From positions 992,001 through 1,056,000 of the forward strand of contig NC_014935.1 in the NCBI RefSeq assembly GCF_000186245.1: 64,000 nucleotides of DNA, in the 5' to 3' direction. This stretch comes from Nitratifractor salsuginis DSM 16511 (lineage in GTDB: Bacteria > Campylobacterota > Campylobacteria > Campylobacterales > Sulfurovaceae). A program made the position numbers and the translations under genes. Below, one piece after another: positions 59,413 through 64,000 of the stretch. Numbering within the stretch: the stretch's first letter is position 1; each line of letters begins with the position of its first letter. The notes below the pieces were generated by a model. The model searched no databases. It had not been told where the DNA came from and was given only the letters and a program-made list of their open reading frames with translations.

Positions 59413-59461
59413 TAAATAGACTTGGAGAATAATATGAATGAAAAATAAAAAATGGTGAATT

Positions 59462-59538
<77 letters not shown>

Positions 59539-59575
59539 TCCGTTGAGAAAAGAAGTTTGAATCCGAAGATTCAAA

Positions 59576-59650
59576 TGGATGGGGTAGAGGGACTCGAACC
59601 CCCGAATGACTGGACCAAAACCAGTTGCCTTACCACTTGGCTATACCCCA
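59576..59650 (-). tRNA. tRNA-Gln (TTG)
   Basis: 75 nt with encoded CCA. The anticodon loop is TTTTGGT (anticodon TTG), and the acceptor stem starts TGGGGTA and ends TACCCCA. It lies 37 nt upstream of tRNA-fMet in transcription order. Confidence 0.94.
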
Positions 59651-59668
59651 AACGTTTGAAAGTTTGGA

Positions 59669-59690
59669 ACATAAACACATTTGTTTATGT
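59669..59690 (-). promoter_or_regulatory. Perfect inverted repeat in the tRNA leader
   Basis: ACATAAACA-CATT-TGTTTATGT, 9-bp arms, starting right at the predicted transcript start (about 59691) and ending 18 nt before tRNA-Gln. It could be a leader hairpin guiding 5' processing, or an operator. Confidence 0.45.
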
Positions 59691-59697
59691 GGACGGC

Positions 59698-59703
59698 ATT
59701 ATA
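59698..59703 (-). promoter_or_regulatory. -10 box for the tRNA-Gln/tRNA-fMet operon
   Basis: TGCCTTATAATGCC on the minus strand, 48 nt upstream of tRNA-Gln. Confidence 0.6.
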
Positions 59704-59779
59704 AGGCAAAGTGCTCCATTTGTCAAGGGGTATCGGGATAATTTCATCAATTTTTTTCAAAATTTCATACCGGAGCTCC

Positions 59780-60124
59780 TCAGAGCCCCAGCTCCTCCAT
59801 ACAGGCGACGCAGTAGAGCGATTCGGGAGCGAGGCGCAAACGCTCGAGGGGGATGGGCTCTTCGCATTCGCGGCAGATGCCGTATTCGGGTGTATCGATC
59901 CGGGCATAAGCCTGTTTGAGGCGGTTGAGGCGCTTGACCGCCTCGTTGTAGCGCTGGATATGGACCTGCTGATCCTGTTTGAAACTGATATGGGCGACCT
60001 TGTCGCTAGGGCCTTCGCCCCGCTCGGGGTAGAGGGAGGCCTGGAGCCGTTCGATTTCCTCGGAAAGGGTCTCGATCTCCCGCTCAATGCTCTTTTTGAA
60101 TTCGATTTTCTCTTCCCGTGTCAC
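59780..60124 (-). CDS. dksA: DksA/TraR family zinc-finger protein
   Basis: 114 aa from GTG 60124 (AAGGAG eight bases upstream); a GTG at 60133 touches that RBS. N-terminal coiled coil (EIETLSEEIERLQ), then GICRECEEPIP and YCVACMEE, a four-cysteine zinc finger. DksA-type proteins bind the RNA polymerase secondary channel and act with ppGpp. The coiled-coil tip, usually DxxDxA, was not identified with certainty. Confidence 0.87.
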   Translation of the reverse strand: MTREEKIEFKKSIEREIETLSEEIERLQASLYPERGEGPSDKVAHISFKQDQQVHIQRYNEAVKRLNRLKQAYARIDTPEYGICRECEEPIPLERLRLAPESLYCVACMEELGL

Positions 60125-60156
60125 CGCTGTCACTCCTTGGGTGGGATCTTTGCGGC

Positions 60157-60162
60157 ATTATA
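60157..60162 (-). promoter_or_regulatory. -10 box for dksA
   Basis: GGGCTATAATGCC on the minus strand, 33 nt from the GTG start. Confidence 0.55.
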
Positions 60163-60197
60163 GCCCATCATCGAGGTAGTCCGGGATGGGAATAGAG

Positions 60198-60203
60198 TAT
60201 AAT
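60198..60203 (+). promoter_or_regulatory. -10 box for ribBA
   Basis: AGAGTATAATCAG, 44 nt before the ATG, back to back with the dksA promoter. Confidence 0.55.
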
Positions 60204-60246
60204 CAGGACAAAAGAACAAACACGATCTGCAAGATAAAGGAGAGGA

Positions 60247-61278
60247 ATGTCTGAAGCGATTCAACGTGTCGAGCGGGCCATCGACGAGATCAAAAAGGGC
60301 CGTATGGTCATTATGATGGATGATGAGGACCGGGAAAACGAGGGGGACCTGGTCTATGCTGCCACCTTCAGCACCCCTGAGAAGGTCAACTTTATGGCCA
60401 AAGAGGCGAGGGGGCTCATCTGCGCTCCCGTAACCCGGGAGATCGCTCAGCGCCTCGATCTGGTCCCGATGGTCGAGCGCAACGACTCCCAGCACGAGAC
60501 CGCCTTCACCGTCAGTATTGATGCCGCCAATGCCCGCACCGGGATCTCCGCCGCGGAGCGGAGTGAATGCATCAGTCTGCTGGCCTCCCCCATCAGCAAG
60601 CCGGAGGATTTCGTCCGGCCGGGGCATATCTTCCCCCTCATCGCCAAGGATGGAGGCGTGTTGGTACGCACGGGACATACCGAAGGCTCCATCGACCTGT
60701 GCAAACTGGCCGGCCTGGCCCCCGTGGCGGTGATCTGTGAAATCATCAAAGACGACGGCACGATGGCCCGCCGTGACGATCTGCGGGAGTTTTCCAAGCG
60801 CCACGATATGCCCATCGTCTACATCTCCGATCTGGTGGAATACCGCCTGGCCAACGAGAAGCTGGTCAAACGCCTCGACGAAGAGGAGATAGAGTTTCGC
60901 GGAGTCAAAGTGACGAAGATCCGCTACGAAGACCACCTGAGGCGCATCCACACCGTGATCCAGTTCTACAAGATCCACGAAAGCGAAAACGTCCGCTTCC
61001 ACAACATCGGCCCCGACATCGACCTGATTCTGGACGACAAACGCTACCGGGCTATGGAGAATGCCATCGACTATCTCAAACACAACGGCGGCCTGCTGAT
61101 CTTCCTCGATTCCAAGACCGTCTCCAAAGAACAGGCCAAAGAGATCGGCGTCGGTGCCCAGATCCTCCAGGACCTGGGTGTCCGCAGCATCAAACTCCTG
61201 ACGACCAATGTGGAGACGGAGTTTGTGGGGCTTAGCGGGTTTGGATTGGATGTGGTGGAAAAGATCGATATCGGGTAG
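60247..61278 (+). CDS. ribB: 3,4-dihydroxy-2-butanone-4-phosphate synthase with degenerate GTP cyclohydrolase II domain
   Basis: 343 aa. Residues 1-205 are a complete DHBP synthase (MMDDEDRENEGDLV, TGISAAERSE, RPGHIFPL, RTGHTEGSIDL). Residues 206-343 align with cyclohydrolase II in size and in the end motif SIKLLTTN, but the zinc cysteines (CxxGDxxxSxRCDCG type) are missing, so only the RibB activity is expected. The same arrangement is known for RibBA of Helicobacter pylori. A separate ribA should exist elsewhere. It supplies riboflavin. Confidence 0.92.
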   Translation: MSEAIQRVERAIDEIKKGRMVIMMDDEDRENEGDLVYAATFSTPEKVNFMAKEARGLICAPVTREIAQRLDLVPMVERNDSQHETAFTVSIDAANARTGISAAERSECISLLASPISKPEDFVRPGHIFPLIAKDGGVLVRTGHTEGSIDLCKLAGLAPVAVICEIIKDDGTMARRDDLREFSKRHDMPIVYISDLVEYRLANEKLVKRLDEEEIEFRGVKVTKIRYEDHLRRIHTVIQFYKIHESENVRFHNIGPDIDLILDDKRYRAMENAIDYLKHNGGLLIFLDSKTVSKEQAKEIGVGAQILQDLGVRSIKLLTTNVETEFVGLSGFGLDVVEKIDIG

Positions 61279-61292
61279 AAAATAGTTTAAAT

Positions 61293-61958
61293 ATGATAGT
61301 AATACGAGCCACTTTGCCTAGTAAGAATTTGCCGGTACGTCGTGTATTGGCAAAGTTGTTTCAATCTTATGTCTATAAACATCTTCCAGCAAAAGAGCAT
61401 CAGGGATACAAACACCCAAGTGGCAAAGTGTTTAAATCAATGAATTTTAAAATTCTTTATAAAGATTATAATCTTATAATTAAATATGTTTCCCACAATA
61501 AAAATTATGAAAGAAGAATTGCAGAGGCGGTACTTATTGATGGATTGAAATTGGGAGAAATTCATATTGCAAGTACAGAACTCTCTTTGCACAATAGAGA
61601 GATTGAATTAGGAAAAAAAATTAAGGTACAAGGTTATGTCGCTGCGGCGATCAAAGACGGACATTCGAATAAAAAGATTTATCTTGAGCCTAAAACGCAT
61701 AAATATCAAGAGATCATCCATAAACATACAGAACAAAAGTATCAAGCTCTTTTCGGTAAGCCTTATGAGGGAGATCTAAAAATTAAGCTTTTGTATCAAA
61801 GTAGAAAGCCAAAAAGATTTTTTTATAACAAGGGTGCAATCGTTGTCTGGCACGGAGTGTATGAGATCGAAGCGGAAGAGAAGATGCTGAAGCTGATCCT
61901 TGATACCGGACTCGGAGCCCACGCGATGCAGGGGGTGGGATTTGTGGAAGTTGTATAA
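61293..61958 (+). CDS. cas6: CRISPR-associated endoribonuclease Cas6 (type I-B)
   Basis: 221 aa. Tandem ferredoxin-like folds are suggested by the length and the C-terminal glycine-rich loop GLGAHAMQGVGFVEVV, diagnostic of Cas6. The N-terminal half has candidate catalytic His residues (YKHLPAKEHQGYKH). It would cut the CRISPR precursor RNA. The coding DNA is much richer in A/T than ribB just upstream. There is no obvious RBS before the ATG at 61293. No repeat array lies within the window. Confidence 0.88.
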   Translation: MIVIRATLPSKNLPVRRVLAKLFQSYVYKHLPAKEHQGYKHPSGKVFKSMNFKILYKDYNLIIKYVSHNKNYERRIAEAVLIDGLKLGEIHIASTELSLHNREIELGKKIKVQGYVAAAIKDGHSNKKIYLEPKTHKYQEIIHKHTEQKYQALFGKPYEGDLKIKLLYQSRKPKRFFYNKGAIVVWHGVYEIEAEEKMLKLILDTGLGAHAMQGVGFVEVV

Positions 61959-61974
61959 AAATGATGAAATTTGC

Positions 61975-61980
61975 TATAAT
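61975..61980 (+). promoter_or_regulatory. Internal -10 box between cas6 and the toxin-antitoxin pair
   Basis: TTTGCTATAATTTT, an extended -10, 17 nt after the cas6 stop. It could transcribe the MNT/HEPN pair and cas8b apart from cas6. GAGG at 61997-62000 serves the TTG start. Confidence 0.55.
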
Positions 61981-62010
61981 TTTTCATAATCTATCAAGAG
62001 GAAAAACAGC

Positions 62011-62322
62011 TTGCTGTATGACGAGATTGTGGCATATCTCAAAACGCTGAAGCCGGAACTCGAAAAAGAGGGAATTATTTCGCTCGGTCTTTTCGGCAGT
62101 TTTGTAAAAAAGAGTGCCGATGAGAAGAGCGATATCGATATCGTAATAGAAACGACAGACAGATTTGTACAGAAGTACAGGGGCTGGAGTGCGTTTGCCT
62201 ATATTGACGAACATCTTCGAAACAGAATCGAAGAGAAGTTTCACAGAAAAGTGGATATTTTCGACAAAAACAGCGATTCTCCTCTGAAAAAGAGGATTTT
62301 GGAAGAAGTTTGTTATGTCTGA
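62011..62322 (+). CDS. MNT-type nucleotidyltransferase antitoxin inside the cas operon
   Basis: 103 aa from TTG 62011; no in-frame ATG is near. LFGSFVKKSADEKSDIDIVI fits GSx10DxD (Gly29-Ser30, Asp41, Asp43). By analogy with MntA/HepT it should AMPylate and silence the HEPN toxin encoded next. It overlaps the HEPN gene by 8 nt (ATGTCTGA). It is similar in design to the pair at 20146 but clearly different in sequence. Confidence 0.86.
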   Translation: MLYDEIVAYLKTLKPELEKEGIISLGLFGSFVKKSADEKSDIDIVIETTDRFVQKYRGWSAFAYIDEHLRNRIEEKFHRKVDIFDKNSDSPLKKRILEEVCYV

Positions 62323-62668
62323 AAGGGAACTGCAACGACTTGGGACTATTTTGGAGAAGATCGAAATGATTGAGAATATCGTACAAAAATACAGTTTTGT
62401 CTCCAAAGCGCTTGAGGATGAATTACTGGCAAAACCGGCTATATTGATGCATCTAACCTCCATAGCGGAACAGTTTTCGAAACTCAGAAATTCTGAAATA
62501 GTAGAAAAATTTGATCCATCAGACATCAAGGGTGCTGTAGCGACGCGTAACTTTATTGCACACGATTATGACGGAGTCAATTTGAGCGTGATTGAAATGA
62601 CAATACGCGAGAGATTGCCGGTGGTAAAAGGGGTAATAGAGGCCATCTTGGAGGATCGGAATGGGTGA
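62315..62668 (+). CDS. HEPN ribonuclease toxin (HepT-like) inside the cas operon
   Basis: 117 aa, intact. The RX4HXY motif is RNFIAHDY (Arg78, His83, Tyr85), so both the catalytic residues and the AMPylation-site Tyr are kept. HEPN toxins cut RNA, in known cases tRNA ends. Its stop overlaps the cas8b start by 8 nt (ATGGGTGA), giving a fully coupled MNT-HEPN-cas8b unit. Confidence 0.87.
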   Translation: MSERELQRLGTILEKIEMIENIVQKYSFVSKALEDELLAKPAILMHLTSIAEQFSKLRNSEIVEKFDPSDIKGAVATRNFIAHDYDGVNLSVIEMTIRERLPVVKGVIEAILEDRNG

Positions 62669-64000
62669 TATCATAACCGCTTTTGCCAATATCGGTACGA
62701 TTTACCTCGAAGATGAAAGACGCGTAAGAAATAAGGCATATGAATATCAAACTATCAAAACCTACCTGCTGGATATTGAATCAAAAACGATAGAGCCTTC
62801 AGTCAATATAGCCAGAGATGATCTGATTATCACACGTTTTGGTGTAGGTGCCAACAGTGGTAATCTCTTTCCAAATGTGCCTTTCGAACCCAAAAATCTC
62901 CAGAAAGATTTTCCCAAATTTGTCCGAGGTATTTTGAAAGCCAATAAAAACTTTCTCTCTTTTTTCGATGAAGATCAGATTAAAAAGAATGAAATACTTC
63001 AAAAAGTAGCAAAGATAGACGACGCATTTTTTGATGAACTAAAAGAAGAGATCATGGTATTGCCAAAATATGCGAAAGAGAAAGGTACCAGGGGAAAGGT
63101 AGCTACTTATTTTTCTCTGTCATTCCATCAAAAACCTCTTTCTGCCTATTTTAAAGATATATATGAGAAGTTTTTAACCAAAGAGGAGACTTCACCGCTG
63201 TACGGGTATGACATACTGACCAATAAAAAAGGTGTCGGCGGCGATCCTCATCTGGCTTTTTGCTCTGTCAATGAACTTCCGACTAAAATGAAAGGGGTTA
63301 AATACAGGTTGCTTCCCCTCTCTGAAGAAAGTGCGAAAAAGATTAAAATCGGTTTCAATGTGATGGATAAGAATCTGTCTCACAACTTTTACGGCTTGAA
63401 AATGGCGATGTTGCCGATTCTCTTACAGGATGATGAAAAACTGTATCGTGATATATTGTCCATTATGGAACGAACAGTCAAAGGTGAAATCAAAGAGATT
63501 GAGGAGAGCGAAATATTTATTGATGAGATGCTTGAGGAAGTGGCACATCAGGAAAAAAATCTCCCGGTGCTCAATACAATACTCTTTTATCAAAAAAGCA
63601 ATGCAGCGGTAGATGTGTTGCTGCAAATCGATGATTTGCTTCCCTCCTATATCAGCAGAGTCAGCCGGACAATGGCGAAATACAATATTAAAGCGTTCAA
63701 AAGTGATGCCGGTGGTGAAGAGAGTATCTATCTGCAAAATATTTTCGAAGAGAGACTTGATATTATGAATTTGCTGCTTTCAACGCAAAAGATTGAGAGT
63801 GATTTGCTTGTCGAAAAGTTTTCACAATTGCTCTATTGGGGAAATATTAACAAAAAGTATGCATACCCATTGGACTGGGGAAAGTATTTTAACGGTTACT
63901 ATGCCGGTCGATCCATCGATGCAATAGTTCGATATGTTGGATTATTTAAAGAGCTTGATAAGATAAGAGGGGATTTAAAAATGGAAAAGGAGCCTGTCAT
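62661..64000 (+). CDS. cas8b: Type I-B Cascade large subunit Cas8b (Csh1/TM1802-like), 5' part
   Basis: The first 446 codons are open to the end of the window. The protein starts MGDIITAFANIGTIYLEDER and has FGVGANSGNLFPNVPF, FAEKEGTRG-like stretches (YAKEKGTRGKVATYF) and HNFYGLKMAMLPIL, in keeping with the highly divergent TM1802/Csh1 type. Placement after cas6 and the typical size support this. A CxxC zinc site common in Cas8b is not seen in the available part. Cas7, Cas5 and Cas3 are expected beyond the window. Confidence 0.8.
   Translation, partial: MGDIITAFANIGTIYLEDERRVRNKAYEYQTIKTYLLDIESKTIEPSVNIARDDLIITRFGVGANSGNLFPNVPFEPKNLQKDFPKFVRGILKANKNFLSFFDEDQIKKNEILQKVAKIDDAFFDELKEEIMVLPKYAKEKGTRGKVATYFSLSFHQKPLSAYFKDIYEKFLTKEETSPLYGYDILTNKKGVGGDPHLAFCSVNELPTKMKGVKYRLLPLSEESAKKIKIGFNVMDKNLSHNFYGLKMAMLPILLQDDEKLYRDILSIMERTVKGEIKEIEESEIFIDEMLEEVAHQEKNLPVLNTILFYQKSNAAVDVLLQIDDLLPSYISRVSRTMAKYNIKAFKSDAGGEESIYLQNIFEERLDIMNLLLSTQKIESDLLVEKFSQLLYWGNINKKYAYPLDWGKYFNGYYAGRSIDAIVRYVGLFKELDKIRGDLKMEKEPV

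Overview
The window reads as chromosomal DNA of a deep-branching Campylobacterota bacterium, most like the Sulfurovum/Nitratifractor group (an inference from gene content and protein style, not from a marker gene). It has moderately high GC, TATAAT-type -10 boxes with no clear -35, an SCO4490-type menaquinone decarboxylase, a RibBA whose cyclohydrolase half is degenerate, and Thr86/Asp90 in GyrA as in Campylobacter. Genes are tightly packed, often with 4-17 nt overlaps.

Layout. (1) 1-10,186, minus strand: one long glycogen operon. In transcription order it holds a free-standing CBM48 protein, a nucleotidyltransferase/hexapeptide/mutase-like fusion, two different GH57 enzymes, galT, a ROK sugar kinase, glgA and the start of glgB. 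No glgC is seen. (2) 10,330-22,193, plus strand: alpha-glucan phosphorylase, gpmA, an AhpD-like protein, then pyruvate dehydrogenase (E1a, E1b, E2), oleate hydratase, E3, a broken MNT/HEPN toxin-antitoxin pair, lipB and lipA. (3) 22,251-28,312: a glycine-zipper lipoprotein, then pgm, pgi, a second phosphorylase-like protein whose PLP lysine is replaced by serine, and pfkA. Regions 1-3 together form a nearly complete glycogen-to-acetyl-CoA island. (4) 28,443-35,305, minus strand: hemE, yqhA, asd, gyrA, tcdA, surE. (5) 35,306-36,780: palindromic repeats and a 1,036-bp insertion sequence with a frameshifted transposase. (6) 36,793-49,660: greA, argC, an LpxH-like phosphoesterase, DUF3597, PII and amt, DUF89, a Deg protease, a UbiD-type decarboxylase, peroxiredoxin with a PerR/Fur regulator, accD. 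(7) 49,775-55,740: cold-shock protein, membrane proteins, and a MotA-like/OmpA-like pair with very long coiled coils (Zorya-like motor without recognisable effectors). (8) 55,754-61,278: thioredoxin-like protein, speA, cysE, sfsA, tRNA-fMet, tRNA-Gln, a DksA-family protein, ribBA. (9) 61,293-64,000: an AT-rich segment starting a type I-B CRISPR-Cas locus: cas6, an MNT/HEPN toxin-antitoxin pair, and cas8b running off the window. No CRISPR array lies inside the window.

A second theme is a family of heptamer/octamer tandem repeats (CAACGAC, GAATGAG, CTCACTC, GAGCAACC, GGCATTG), arranged as composite blocks at several intergenic sites and inside the coding sequence of the pyruvate dehydrogenase E2 linker. 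The best candidates for new biology are the toxin-antitoxin pair translationally coupled to cas8b, the phosphorylase without a PLP lysine, the fusion enzyme standing where glgC would be, the coiled-coil ion-channel pair, and the spreading repeat family.
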